The notes below the pieces were generated by a model that was not told where the DNA came from, did not search any database, and was given only the letters and a program-made list of their open reading frames with translations. A stretch of 64,000 nt of DNA, taken from Paenibacillus azoreducens (lineage in GTDB: Bacteria > Bacillota > Bacilli > Paenibacillales > Paenibacillaceae). Positions 25,680-34,750 of this stretch are shown piece by piece. The number at the start of each line of letters is the position of its first letter. The first letter of the stretch is position 1. Made by a program: the position numbers and the translations under genes. The stretch is taken from the NCBI RefSeq assembly GCF_021654775.1, contig NZ_AP025343.1:4307501-4371500 (forward strand), read 5' to 3'.

Positions 25680-26606
25680 ATGAAAGTAAATGTATTACGC
25701 TCAGATCGCATCTATCACAAAATTGCGCAGGCTCCGCATGAGGAGAAGGTTGAGCTATTTAGACAAGAAATGATGGCCCCCTTTATGGAAAAATGGAACA
25801 TCCAGCATATTCCTTTTAAAGCTGCGGATCCAAATGGATTTGATGTGATTACATTAAATAATATAATGGGGATCTCACCTGAACATATCACCCCTGCGAT
25901 TTCATCGGATCTGGAAGCCATTTCAGCGGATTCTTTCTGGGAGGAGTGTGAAGAAACCGTAAAAAAAAGCTTGGACATGTTTACAGAGCACGGCGTGAAG
26001 CTTCGTGTCTCCGATTATTTATTCACCATTTTACTGGGGAACCGCAAAAGCCCTGCGCTAATGTTGAACGAAGGGTATACTGGTGACGGGGGGATTCCCG
26101 GCCATATCATTTGTACACTTGTACCGAATGAATACACACTGCCGCGAATGAAGGCGGCTTTAGCGCATGAGTGCAACCACAATGTTCGCTATCAGTTTAT
26201 TCAATGGGATCATACCGTTACATTGGGAGAATTATTGGTTAGTGAAGGCTTGGCGGAAAACTTCGCGACTTCTATTTTCGGTGAGGAGTTTCTGGGACCT
26301 TGGGTATCAAAGACAGATGCGAATACACTAAACAAGCAAATTAAGCCTGTCCTTAAGAATCAATTGCAACTAACGGGCTTTGATAAAATTGCGCCGTATT
26401 TATATGGCGACGAGTTAGCTAGGCTTCAGCATTTTGTACCTGTCCAAATGCCTTATTGTGCAGGATATGCCTGCGGATACTATCTGATCAAGTTCTACCT
26501 GGAGAAAACAAGAAAAAGTATTTTCGAAGCCACAATAACACCTGCCGATCAAATCATCGATGAAGTAAAAGGATTTTGGGATGAAGAAACCATTATTGTC
26601 GGTTAA
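25680..26606 (+). CDS. DUF2268 (YjaZ-like) putative zinc protease
   Basis: A 308-residue soluble protein. LAHECNHNVRYQF (about 161-173) contains HExxH (H163, E164, H167) and SEGLAENFA about 25-30 residues later offers the third zinc ligand Glu, a gluzincin layout seen in DUF2268 proteins. No signal peptide. ATG at 25680 follows GAGGTG. It overlaps the next gene, a MerR/TipA regulator, by 26 bp, and both sit behind a MerR-type promoter, so it is probably induced by the ligand of that regulator. Physiological substrate unknown; a stress- or antibiotic-linked protease is a reasonable guess. Confidence 0.82.
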   Translation: MKVNVLRSDRIYHKIAQAPHEEKVELFRQEMMAPFMEKWNIQHIPFKAADPNGFDVITLNNIMGISPEHITPAISSDLEAISADSFWEECEETVKKSLDMFTEHGVKLRVSDYLFTILLGNRKSPALMLNEGYTGDGGIPGHIICTLVPNEYTLPRMKAALAHECNHNVRYQFIQWDHTVTLGELLVSEGLAENFATSIFGEEFLGPWVSKTDANTLNKQIKPVLKNQLQLTGFDKIAPYLYGDELARLQHFVPVQMPYCAGYACGYYLIKFYLEKTRKSIFEATITPADQIIDEVKGFWDEETIIVG

Positions 26607-27348
26607 AGACATCGTTCGAATTACAGGCGTCACAACCAGGACTTTGCAATACTACGATAAAATCAATTTATTCAAGCCAACGCATTTCACAGAAAACGGT
26701 TATCGGCTCTACGACAGGAGTAGTATAGCGAAGCTGCAGATGATCTTATTTTTAAAGGAAATGGACTTTTCGTTAAAAGAAATTGCAGATATTTTGCAGC
26801 TAACCAAGGAAGAACAGCGAAAATTCTTAAAGAGGCACAGCCAAACTCTCTTGCTGAGAAAACAGCGATTAGAAATGATGATGACCGCATTGAACGACTA
26901 TTTATCAGGGAAGGATCTCTACAACATCTCCATTTTTGACCATTCTTCCACTTTGTCTTTACCCGCACAATATGAGAATGAAGCGAAATGGATCTATGGG
27001 GAAACGGAAGAATATCAGGCCTTTGAGAGGAAGCTGCAAGCCTTCACACCTGATGAAAGGGCCAGCTTTAGCGCTGAATTTGAAAAAAATATGGAAAACG
27101 TATTTAGAAAAATGGACTCCTGTATGCATCAATCTCCGTACTCAGATGAAGTCCAGCAATTAGTCACAGAATGGAAAAACAATCTGGAGCAGATCCTTGC
27201 ATGTGACGCTGAAATATTGTCTTGCATTGCACGCACCTATAAAGGTGACCAGCGGTTTAAAAATTACATCAACCAATTTAGCAGCGGGGACTTGGCCGAA
27301 TTTTTATATCATGCTATCCTGCATCATATCCAACAGATGAAAAATTGA
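26581..27348 (+). CDS. MerR family regulator with TipA-S-like domain
   Basis: A 255-residue regulator: MerR winged helix (about 5-75, VKDIVRITGVTTRTLQYYDKI and MDFSLKEIADIL), a dimerisation coiled coil (about 80-115) and a C-terminal helical domain resembling TipAS (about 130-250, DLAEFLYHAILHH at the end), which in TipA/Mta binds antibiotics. ATG at 26581 lies inside the end of the DUF2268 gene, with AAGGA seven bases before. It is expected to bind the 25622-25642 dyad and activate its own operon. Confidence 0.88.
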   Translation: MKKPLLSVKDIVRITGVTTRTLQYYDKINLFKPTHFTENGYRLYDRSSIAKLQMILFLKEMDFSLKEIADILQLTKEEQRKFLKRHSQTLLLRKQRLEMMMTALNDYLSGKDLYNISIFDHSSTLSLPAQYENEAKWIYGETEEYQAFERKLQAFTPDERASFSAEFEKNMENVFRKMDSCMHQSPYSDEVQQLVTEWKNNLEQILACDAEILSCIARTYKGDQRFKNYINQFSSGDLAEFLYHAILHHIQQMKN

Positions 27349-27463
27349 CCCATCAATCAAGCACGTCCATTTAGGGTCTGCAGTGAACAACGCTAAGGGT
27401 ATCGGCTCGAAGGGTCAACTTCTACTGCAGGGCGAAGCGAAAATGATGACATCGAAAAACAAG

Positions 27464-27502
27464 AGTAACCCACTCGCAGGTTGGTCGCCAAAGTGGGTTA
27501 CT
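27464..27502 (+). terminator. Terminator of the DUF2268-merR operon
   Basis: AGTAACCCACT ... AGTGGGTTACTTTTT on the plus strand. The remainder of 27349-27727 shows no gene. Confidence 0.8.
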
Positions 27503-27727
27503 TTTTCGGTCAAGTCATGATCCTGAAGGGCAATCCCACTCAAGATGATTGTACTGAGGACGGTTGTCACAATATCCTTATTTATTGTTATCTTAGCTCA
27601 TTCCAAGCGGTCTATTCCACAAAATTATTCAAATCGGCGAATTTATTGACCTAAACAAGATGAATGAAGTGAAGCGACCAGCATTGAACTAAAAGTTCTG
27701 TAGCCGTGGCAGTTCTTGTCTTCCCGG

Positions 27728-28849
27728 TTATGACGTATGTTCAAGTCCGGCGCGAATCCATTTTTCGATAATGTCTTCGTCAAGAAACGGGGCAATCGGC
27801 TTCAAGGTACCGAACCCGCCCTTTTCAAAGGCTTTGCGGGCACATTCTTCGATGGCTTTTTTGCTCATAAACGGAGCGATCGAGCTCAATGCGGCGATTC
27901 CTTCTGCTTCATATGCTTTTCTTGCGCACTCGTCAATCGCTTCATCGCTCATGAATGGCGCCAGCGACTTGAGCGAGTCGATCCCTTCTTTCTCATACGC
28001 TTTTCTTGCGCACTCGTCAATCGCTTCATCGCTCATAAACGGCGCTAGCGACTTGAGCGAGTCGATCCCTTCTTTCTCATATGCTTTTCTTGCGCACTCG
28101 TCGATCACTTCATCGCTCATAAACGGCGCCAGCGACTTGAGCGAGTCGATCCCCCCGCTCTCGCATGCTTTCCTTGCACATTCATCGATTGTCTCATCGG
28201 CCATAAACGGCGCAATCGACTTTAGTGCGTCGGGGCCTTCGGCTTCAAACGCCTTCCTCGCGCATTCGTCAATCGCTTCGTCACTCATAAACGGCGCCAG
28301 CGTTTTTAGTGAGTCAATCCCTTCCGCCTCAAATGATTTCCTTGCGCATTCGTCAATTACTTCATCGCTCATGAACGGAGCCAGCGACTTCAGTTCACTG
28401 AGGCTTTCGGTTTCATATGCCCTTTTTGCATATTCGTCAATGATCCCGGTGCTGACAAACGGGGCGAGCGATACGATTTCTTTCATGTTGAACTTTGATT
28501 TCAGATGATCGAAAACTTCGTCTGCCTGCTCCGTTTTTAAGATTGGCGCAACGGATGAGAATTCCTCGATCGAAACCTCGTTCTTTTGCAGAAATTCCGA
28601 GGTATTGTTATTGATAATTGTTTTAACCATGTTTGTTCCTTTTTGATTATCCAAAATTTGATCGATGCTCACCTCAAAGATATTCGCAAGATCCGGCAGC
28701 TTGGAGATATCGGGCATCGTTTCGCCCCGCTCCCAGTTGCTGATCGCCTGATAGCTTACCCCCATGCGATCCGCGACTTCCATCTGCGTCATACCTTTTT
28801 CTTTTCTCAGTTTGGCAATGTTTTTGCCGATTTTGATCATATCAAACAT
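27728..28849 (-). CDS. XRE-family regulator with ten 28-residue helical repeats
   Basis: A 373-residue protein. An HTH_3 domain (about 6-65, GMTQMEVADRMGVSYQAISN) is followed by a linker and then an exact array of 28-residue repeats from residue 101 to the end: nine full units and one of 21 residues. The consensus begins APFMSDEAIDECARKAYE and ends GIDSLKSL; the first two units are diverged, the middle ones nearly identical at DNA level (84-bp repeat). Each unit looks like a helix pair, so the tail should form a solenoid that binds protein or ligand. Start ATG at 28849 has GAGGAGTG seven bases before. Target genes and ligand unknown. Confidence 0.82.
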   Translation of the reverse strand: MFDMIKIGKNIAKLRKEKGMTQMEVADRMGVSYQAISNWERGETMPDISKLPDLANIFEVSIDQILDNQKGTNMVKTIINNNTSEFLQKNEVSIEEFSSVAPILKTEQADEVFDHLKSKFNMKEIVSLAPFVSTGIIDEYAKRAYETESLSELKSLAPFMSDEVIDECARKSFEAEGIDSLKTLAPFMSDEAIDECARKAFEAEGPDALKSIAPFMADETIDECARKACESGGIDSLKSLAPFMSDEVIDECARKAYEKEGIDSLKSLAPFMSDEAIDECARKAYEKEGIDSLKSLAPFMSDEAIDECARKAYEAEGIAALSSIAPFMSKKAIEECARKAFEKGGFGTLKPIAPFLDEDIIEKWIRAGLEHTS

Positions 28850-28978
28850 TTCAAATCACTCCTCATCGGTTGATGGGTTCAGTGTACCCGGAAAAGTGCA
28901 GATCAGTATATCAAGCGTCGCTTGAGCCCCGCATTCAGCCTGCATTTCAAGCATTTTTGCCCCATGATCATGCGGTAC

Positions 28979-29015
28979 TAAAAACGGGAATATCCGACAG
29001 AACGGATTTCCCGTA
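28979..29015 (-). terminator. Terminator of the TerB-ATPase-helicase operon
   Basis: ACGGGAAATCCG ... CGGATATTCCCGT followed by TTTTT on the minus strand, just past the helicase stop. Confidence 0.8.
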
Positions 29016-29020
29016 AGGTT

Positions 29021-31225
29021 TTACTTCCCCATCCATTGACTCAAGCCCTGCTTGAGTCCCTCCATGTCCAGCCCATCCACGGCAAAAGCCTGACGCACCA
29101 GCTCCGGCGCGACAAACTCGTCGTATTTGCCCAAGTATGGCGCTTCATCAGGCCCCAAGAGCATGGACGGATCCGTACAGGAAGCACATTCCCGCAAAAT
29201 CTGTTCCAACAGCACCTGATTGTCCGCTTTGCCTGCCACAACAAAATAATAGGGCTCCATCGGCACGATCGAACGAAGCGATAGCCGCTGCGAAAGGTTA
29301 TTTTTGAGCAGCCGCTCGAGCGTCCGAAACTGCTTGCTGCCAATCCACGGTAAAATGAACAGCGAGTCGCCGCCGGCGGGAATAACCGCCGACTTCAACA
29401 GCCCGCTTTCCCTGGCCAAACGGCGGGCCCGCTCCAGCCGATTTACGGCTTGGGGGGACAGATACGTATAGATCGCACTATCCGCCAATATCTCGCGCAT
29501 TTTCCTCATCACCAAAGTATGAATATCCCCGCCTGCCCCAAGCCATAATGTATCGACTTTGCCTAGAGCCGCTTTCACGTAAACCGCCTTGTGCTTGGTA
29601 TCCACTTCGGTTACCTTCCATAGCTTTCCTGCCAGCGAGAAACAATATCCAGGGGGCGGCACGGTCGTAATGGAGCCGATTTCCTCCGTGCCGTTGTACA
29701 CGGCATGCTCCTCATCATCTTTGAAAACAGCGTAGAAGCGGAAGTTGTTCACGATCTTTTCACCCGTCAGGCCGATAATAAGAGTCTGCTGTTCGGTCCA
29801 CTGAATATGGTCGGTTTGCAGCAAATAATTCAGGAACACCTTATATTCGTCCGAAGTGATACGGCTGAAAGAAGGCAGCGAAAGCACGTCGGATGCCAGC
29901 TCGGCCGGCGTCGCTTCGCCCCTGCTTTTCAGTATGCTCATCGTTTGGTGATATAGAAGCCCGATCGGCATTTGCCGAATATCCAGCGGTTCCACCCAGC
30001 GGTCGCGGACATACAGCTCAATGACGGCAATCGCGCGCAGCAGCGTCCATGGCATTCTCGCAGGCAGCATCGCTTCTTCATCCTCTTCCTCGGGACAGAC
30101 AAACAGCATTTCGGAAGGCGCATCATTGCGTCTGCCGGACCGGCCCAGCCGCTGTACAAAACTCGACGCGCTGTATGGCGCGCCAAGTTGAACCACCCGC
30201 TCCAATTCTCCAAGGTCGATTCCCAGCTCAAGCGTCACCGTCGCAGCGGCAACGGCCGGACCCGGCCCATGCTTCAGCGCGGCCTCCGCTTCTTCGCGCA
30301 GCATCGCCGAGATGCTGCCGTGATGCACATGAAATACATCAGGTTGATGCCGATGCGCCGCCACCCGGCGCAGTTCAAGCGTCGTTAATTCCGCATCCGA
30401 ACGGCTGTTGGTGAAAACGAGCGCTTTTTTCAAATGCGTGCTGTCATATACGAAGTTGTAGTAGGCTTTCCGCGCATTTTGCAAATGCTCCGCCTGCTCT
30501 TCATCGCGGGCATCCGGAAACGAAAAATGCTCTACCCTGAGCCGCAGCTTGCGTCCGCCGGGCACGGATACCGCATCCACCGGCTGTTTGCTCCCTGCCC
30601 CGAGCCAAGCTTTTGCAGCTTCATAGTCGCTTAAAGTCGCGGATAACCCGACGCGTCTAGGCGTGCAGCCCGTCATTTTTTCGATCCGCGCGATCTGGCT
30701 CAGTACCTGAATTCCCCGGTCCGCCCCCATAAAAGCGTGAACTTCATCAATAAGGATATATCTGAGATCATGGAATAACGCTGGAATCGCATTGGGCCGG
30801 TTCATCAGCAGCCCTTCCAATGATTCCGGCGTAATCTGCAGGACGCCCGAAGGGTTTCGCATCAGCTTGCTTTTCTCCGATTGCGAAACATCGCCATGCC
30901 AATGCCAGACAGGGATGTTTCCGTCCCGCAGCAGCTCTTTGATCCGTTCGAACTGGTCATTGATAAGCGCCTTCAAAGGTCCGACGTACAAAATGCCTAC
31001 GGATGTGGACGGGCGTTCATGAAGTTCGGTCAATGCCGGAAAAAAAGCGGCTTCCGTCTTCCCCGATGCCGTTCCCGCCGCGATCAGCATATGATGGGAC
31101 GTATCCATGCAAATTTTGAGCGCTTCCACCTGAGCCGGGCGGAGCGTTTCCCATCTTTTCCGGTAAATAAATTCCTGAATGAACGGAGCTAAACGGTAAA
31201 ATAGCTGATTCGCCCCGCTGCTCAT
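29021..31225 (-). CDS. Lhr-like DEAD/DEAH-box helicase (BrxHI-like)
   Basis: A 734-residue superfamily 2 helicase. Motifs read in order: Walker A GTASGKTE (51-58), Walker B DEVH (160-163), SAT (195-197), and motif VI QRLGRSGRR (358-366), then a long C-terminal region (about 430-734) like that of Lhr/BREX helicases. It probably unwinds or translocates on DNA using ATP. Its ATG overlaps the stop of the ATPase gene by 4 bp. Third gene of a three-gene operon with a terminator directly after. It has no accompanying nuclease or methylase, unlike full BREX loci. Confidence 0.88.
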   Translation of the reverse strand: MSSGANQLFYRLAPFIQEFIYRKRWETLRPAQVEALKICMDTSHHMLIAAGTASGKTEAAFFPALTELHERPSTSVGILYVGPLKALINDQFERIKELLRDGNIPVWHWHGDVSQSEKSKLMRNPSGVLQITPESLEGLLMNRPNAIPALFHDLRYILIDEVHAFMGADRGIQVLSQIARIEKMTGCTPRRVGLSATLSDYEAAKAWLGAGSKQPVDAVSVPGGRKLRLRVEHFSFPDARDEEQAEHLQNARKAYYNFVYDSTHLKKALVFTNSRSDAELTTLELRRVAAHRHQPDVFHVHHGSISAMLREEAEAALKHGPGPAVAAATVTLELGIDLGELERVVQLGAPYSASSFVQRLGRSGRRNDAPSEMLFVCPEEEDEEAMLPARMPWTLLRAIAVIELYVRDRWVEPLDIRQMPIGLLYHQTMSILKSRGEATPAELASDVLSLPSFSRITSDEYKVFLNYLLQTDHIQWTEQQTLIIGLTGEKIVNNFRFYAVFKDDEEHAVYNGTEEIGSITTVPPPGYCFSLAGKLWKVTEVDTKHKAVYVKAALGKVDTLWLGAGGDIHTLVMRKMREILADSAIYTYLSPQAVNRLERARRLARESGLLKSAVIPAGGDSLFILPWIGSKQFRTLERLLKNNLSQRLSLRSIVPMEPYYFVVAGKADNQVLLEQILRECASCTDPSMLLGPDEAPYLGKYDEFVAPELVRQAFAVDGLDMEGLKQGLSQWMGK

Positions 31226-32562
31226 AACTCAAACTCCGCCAAAAAATCATCCAAATCGTCCTGCTCTTGATCCGCCGCCGCAGGTGCGGCCATGCGCTCA
31301 CCCAACAGCTGATTGAACGAAACCTGCGGATTTTGATGCAATGTATGCAGCAAATCCATGAAATCCCGAACTACTTCGCGTGGAGTAAGCAGTTCGTCCG
31401 CTCCCATCCTACCGACGGCCATTTCCATAAATTGAACCAAATCCTCATCGGTTAAGGATGGGGCATAACCAAAATGCAAACCATGTATTTGCAGCAGCTT
31501 TTGCAGCAAAATTAATATCTCTTCATGCGACAGCATGTCCAGCTTGAGAATCGGGCCCGTATAGTTCCGGTAGCCGCTGCCTGCAAAACGGCCTTCCACC
31601 AGACGGGAGCGCAGCGCCTCATAGCTGAACAAGCCGCGCCGTTCATCTTCGACAAACTGGGGCGTGCCGCCCAGGAAAATGCCGAGATGCTCCGCTTTTC
31701 CCTGCATCGTATCATTAAACATCGTCAGCAGCTTCTCATAATTACTTGTGCGGGCAATGCTGTTCGATATTTTATATAAATTGACGCCTTCATCGATAAA
31801 AAGCAGCAATCCTTTATAGCCGATTTTCGCCACAAATTCCGACCACAGCTTGATATAGTCATACCAATTGTCATCGTCGATGATGACGCCGACATCCAGC
31901 TCTTTTCTCGCTTCGGTTTTGTTCGGGAACTCGCCGCGCAGCCAGCGCAGAGCCGCCTGCTTCTTCCCGTCTTCCCCGAGTTTGTATCCGTTCCAATACG
32001 CCGCTAGCACCCGGGCAAAATCAAACCCATGCACTAAATTTTGCATTTCTGCCGTAACCGCGAAAATCCGCTGCTCGACCTCCTGGGTTAACGCCGGGTC
32101 CCCTGCGCGTAAACCGCCCTCTTTCATCGCTTCCTGTTGAATCGTGGTAATCCATTTCTGAAGAACGGCCTCTAGCGCTCCCCCGTCTGGACGCGTACGT
32201 GTGGACAAATGAGTCATCAGTTCGCGGTAAGTTGCAAGCCCTTGTCCTTTCGTGCCGACCAGTCTGCGTTCGGGCGACAAATCGGCGTCAGCCGTAACGA
32301 AATCCCGGTCCAGCGCATAATTGCGGATCGTTTGCAGCAGAAAGCTTTTCCCGCTGCCATAACGACCGGTGATGAGCTTCATGGCCGCCCCGCCTTCGGC
32401 GATATTTTCCATATCCCGCAAGATGGCTTCAACCTCCGGCTTCCGTCCCACGGCGATATGCTCTAGACCGATCCGCGGCACCACGCCCGCTGTTAATGAA
32501 TTGACAAGCGCGGTTGTCAAACGCCTTGGTATTTTTATATCCGTCATTTTTAATTCCGCCAT
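31222..32562 (-). CDS. DUF2791 P-loop ATPase (BREX BrxD-like)
   Basis: A 446-residue ORC/Cdc6-like ATPase. Walker A is GRYGSGKS (66-73) and Walker B LLLFIDE (252-258); GVVPRIGLEHIAVGRKPEV near the N-terminus and FLGGTPQFVEDERRGLFSY after Walker B are hallmarks of the DUF2791 family, whose members occur as BrxD in type 2 BREX. The acidic tail (DQEQDDLDDFLAEFEL) may be an interaction peptide. ATG at 32560-32562 follows GAGGTGG by six bases. It starts 20 bp after the TerB gene and overlaps the helicase gene, so the three proteins are probably made together and may form a complex. Confidence 0.88.
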   Translation of the reverse strand: MAELKMTDIKIPRRLTTALVNSLTAGVVPRIGLEHIAVGRKPEVEAILRDMENIAEGGAAMKLITGRYGSGKSFLLQTIRNYALDRDFVTADADLSPERRLVGTKGQGLATYRELMTHLSTRTRPDGGALEAVLQKWITTIQQEAMKEGGLRAGDPALTQEVEQRIFAVTAEMQNLVHGFDFARVLAAYWNGYKLGEDGKKQAALRWLRGEFPNKTEARKELDVGVIIDDDNWYDYIKLWSEFVAKIGYKGLLLFIDEGVNLYKISNSIARTSNYEKLLTMFNDTMQGKAEHLGIFLGGTPQFVEDERRGLFSYEALRSRLVEGRFAGSGYRNYTGPILKLDMLSHEEILILLQKLLQIHGLHFGYAPSLTDEDLVQFMEMAVGRMGADELLTPREVVRDFMDLLHTLHQNPQVSFNQLLGERMAAPAAADQEQDDLDDFLAEFEL

Positions 32563-32582
32563 GCTTTTCCACCTCATTAATT

Positions 32583-34313
32583 TCACCTTTTCAATAATTC
32601 AAAACAATCGATATATTCCTCTGCTATGCTTTCGCCGTCGATCACCAAATCTCCGATCGTTTCCATCGCGAATTCATTGATTTCATCCAGCAGCAGCGCC
32701 GGCATCGTTCCGTATTTTTCGGCAATTTGATTCAATACGGTAGATGCGTCTTCCGATTTTAATGCATACAAAGTTTCAAGATGAACTTGCCCAAGCCGCG
32801 CGGCGAACAGCATCCAATCCTCGTCGAGACTTGAAGTATCCCATACGACTTCCTGCTCAGATCCGGGATGATCATCTTGATGATCAGGCGCCTCTAGCTG
32901 CAGCTGCGCTTCTATTACTTCTAGAGGAACCTCAGAAGTCACGGTGTCACTATACTTTGTGGAATCTGGCGATATTGCAGCCCTTGTCTCCGCTTTCTGC
33001 CCGGTATTCCCCCGCGGCTCTGCCGACTGCACATCCTCTACTGATCGCCCTTTCTCCACAAACTGCATATCCCCTGCCGTCTGTCTATTCAGATCCTCTA
33101 CCGTCTGTCCATTCTCCACTAACTTCAGATCCTCTACCGCCTGCCCATTCTCCACTAACTGCATATCCTCAACGGTCAGCATATTACGCACATCTTCGCT
33201 ATCCCTTTGCAGCTCGGCCAATCTTCCGGGATCAATAGATATAGCAGGACCAACCGGTTTCTGAGGTCTAAATTCTTTGTCAAGAAAACGCCCGATCAGC
33301 ATTTCCGTCTCCTTTTTCAGCGTGACGCCGCGCAGGCGGCCTTTGAAGTGCTGCAGTTCTCTCAATTTATTTTCCGTACAGCGCACCAGCTGTGTCATGT
33401 AATAACGAAGCGGCGGGCATTTCCGCAATTGTGAAATATGAAGAGGAAACGTTCGGCCATACAGTTCTGCATCATAAACAGCACTCCGGAACAAGTACCT
33501 CTCAATTTTCTTCCCATGTCCCTTGTAAAAGGTATCTACAAGATTTTTTCCGGTTGTTTTCCGCAAAAAGGAATCGACCAAGGCAACCACCTTCGGCACA
33601 TATTCCTCCAGCAGCGAGCGGCCGCCGTCCAAATAAAATTTACTCCGCTGCAAATCATAATCCGAAAGGGTCAAAATGTGCTCCAAGCGGAGCGCGGAAG
33701 GTTCATATGTGAACAGCCTCGTTAATTCCAAATCAAACAGCTCTCCTGTTTTGGCGGATTGAGACCTCATCACGATGTCCATTAAAGGGATTTCCAGCCG
33801 ATGCACAAGCACAAAATCGCTAACCCAATCAACCATGTAACTGTTCAGCTTGGGATACCTTTCGCCGTAAGCATCCCATAACTTCATCATCCATTCGTAC
33901 CCCTCGGTCGGGTTCTCCCAACCGATGCCATGAATCAGCTCATATGAATAAACGAAAATATAGGAAAGATCAGTAAAAGGATATTGCTCCTTCCTCACCT
34001 CGCTTCTCCAGAAAAAATACCAGTCCCGCTGCGCTTCACTCATATGCTCGTAGGTAGGCCAATAACTCATAAACGGTACAAAGGCTGCCGGACCGCCTTC
34101 CCGATCGGCCCATTCCTTAGCTTGCTGCACAAACCTCCGCTCTTTCGAGAGCTCTTGGGCGAAAAGAGGGCCTTCTTGTGCAGGGAGATTCTTCCGCTCA
34201 GGGATGATCATTTCCGGAAGTGAAGAGCCGTTTTGATCCTGGCCACCGCTTATATCGATTTCCGCAAAGTCCAAAGACTTGTTATATGAATTCATGGAAC
34301 TGTACATCACCAT
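32583..34313 (-). CDS. TerB-N/TerB-C domain protein
   Basis: A 576-residue soluble protein, first gene of the operon. The N-terminal half (about 60-300) is a TerB-N domain (AFVPFMSYWPTYEHMSEAQRDWYFFWRSE-type Trp/Tyr-rich region, FTDLSYIFVYSYELIHGIGW), the C-terminal ~85 residues a TerB-C domain ending FAMETIGDLVIDGESIAEEY. Between them (about 385-460) lies a low-complexity linker with near-repeats of VEDMQLVENGQ and VEDLKLVENGQ, acidic and probably disordered. TerB-N/TerB-C proteins have been linked by comparative genomics to DNA-processing stress systems with helicases and ATPases, as here. Start at ATG 34313 or an ATG within the next seven codons; the sites are weak. Confidence 0.8.
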   Translation of the reverse strand: MVMYSSMNSYNKSLDFAEIDISGGQDQNGSSLPEMIIPERKNLPAQEGPLFAQELSKERRFVQQAKEWADREGGPAAFVPFMSYWPTYEHMSEAQRDWYFFWRSEVRKEQYPFTDLSYIFVYSYELIHGIGWENPTEGYEWMMKLWDAYGERYPKLNSYMVDWVSDFVLVHRLEIPLMDIVMRSQSAKTGELFDLELTRLFTYEPSALRLEHILTLSDYDLQRSKFYLDGGRSLLEEYVPKVVALVDSFLRKTTGKNLVDTFYKGHGKKIERYLFRSAVYDAELYGRTFPLHISQLRKCPPLRYYMTQLVRCTENKLRELQHFKGRLRGVTLKKETEMLIGRFLDKEFRPQKPVGPAISIDPGRLAELQRDSEDVRNMLTVEDMQLVENGQAVEDLKLVENGQTVEDLNRQTAGDMQFVEKGRSVEDVQSAEPRGNTGQKAETRAAISPDSTKYSDTVTSEVPLEVIEAQLQLEAPDHQDDHPGSEQEVVWDTSSLDEDWMLFAARLGQVHLETLYALKSEDASTVLNQIAEKYGTMPALLLDEINEFAMETIGDLVIDGESIAEEYIDCFELLKR

Positions 34314-34484
34314 TCATAGAATATTTGTTCTGGTTTTTATTATAATATAAATCGGTTGCAGGTGTAATTTTTTCGCAGGCAAAAACGTTAACCCACTTGC
34401 ATTGATGAAGAGGCACTCGTATGTTTTTACGTTTGCGATTTTGTGTCTTTTAAGCTGCATTCGGCATTCTTCACACTCCGCAGC

Positions 34485-34671
34485 TCTAACGAAACTCACA
34501 ATCGTTATTCGAGCAAATAAGGGGCTTCTTTTTTTCTAACGAAACTGGGAATCGTTATTGAGTATTTTTGATGGGGTTTCGATACTTTTCCGACCAAATA
34601 GCGATATAGTGTTTCGTTAGATTAGAATTGGCTACTTTTTGTGGCTAATAACGATATACAGTTTCGTTAGA
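34485..34671. repeat. TAACGAAAC short-repeat cluster, two forward and two inverted copies
   Basis: Forward TCTAACGAAACT copies at 34485 and 34535, inverted GTTTCGTTAGA copies ending near 34621 and 34671; each pairs AATCGTTATT with AATAGCGAT or AATAACGAT. Same family as 16629-16899 and 42569-42753. Confidence 0.85.
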
Positions 34672-34703
34672 GAGATGCGATCGTCGAATTGATCAAAAAC
34701 CAC

Positions 34704-34739
34704 AAAAAAATAGCGGCTAAGGATTTATTCCTTAGCCGC
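34704..34739 (-). terminator. Terminator of the hsp20 gene
   Basis: GCGGCTAAGGA-ATAAA-TCCTTAGCCGC, then a T-rich run on the minus strand. Confidence 0.85.
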
Positions 34740-34750
34740 ATATAAGCTTT

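Noticed and set aside
29021..34313. Calling the TerB-ATPase-helicase operon a BREX system
   Set aside because: PglZ, PglX methylase and PglW are all absent; only the ATPase and helicase are BREX-like.
34314..34499. 61-codon minus-strand frame before the TerB gene
   Set aside because: Lies in AT-rich repeat flank, no ribosome binding site or domain.
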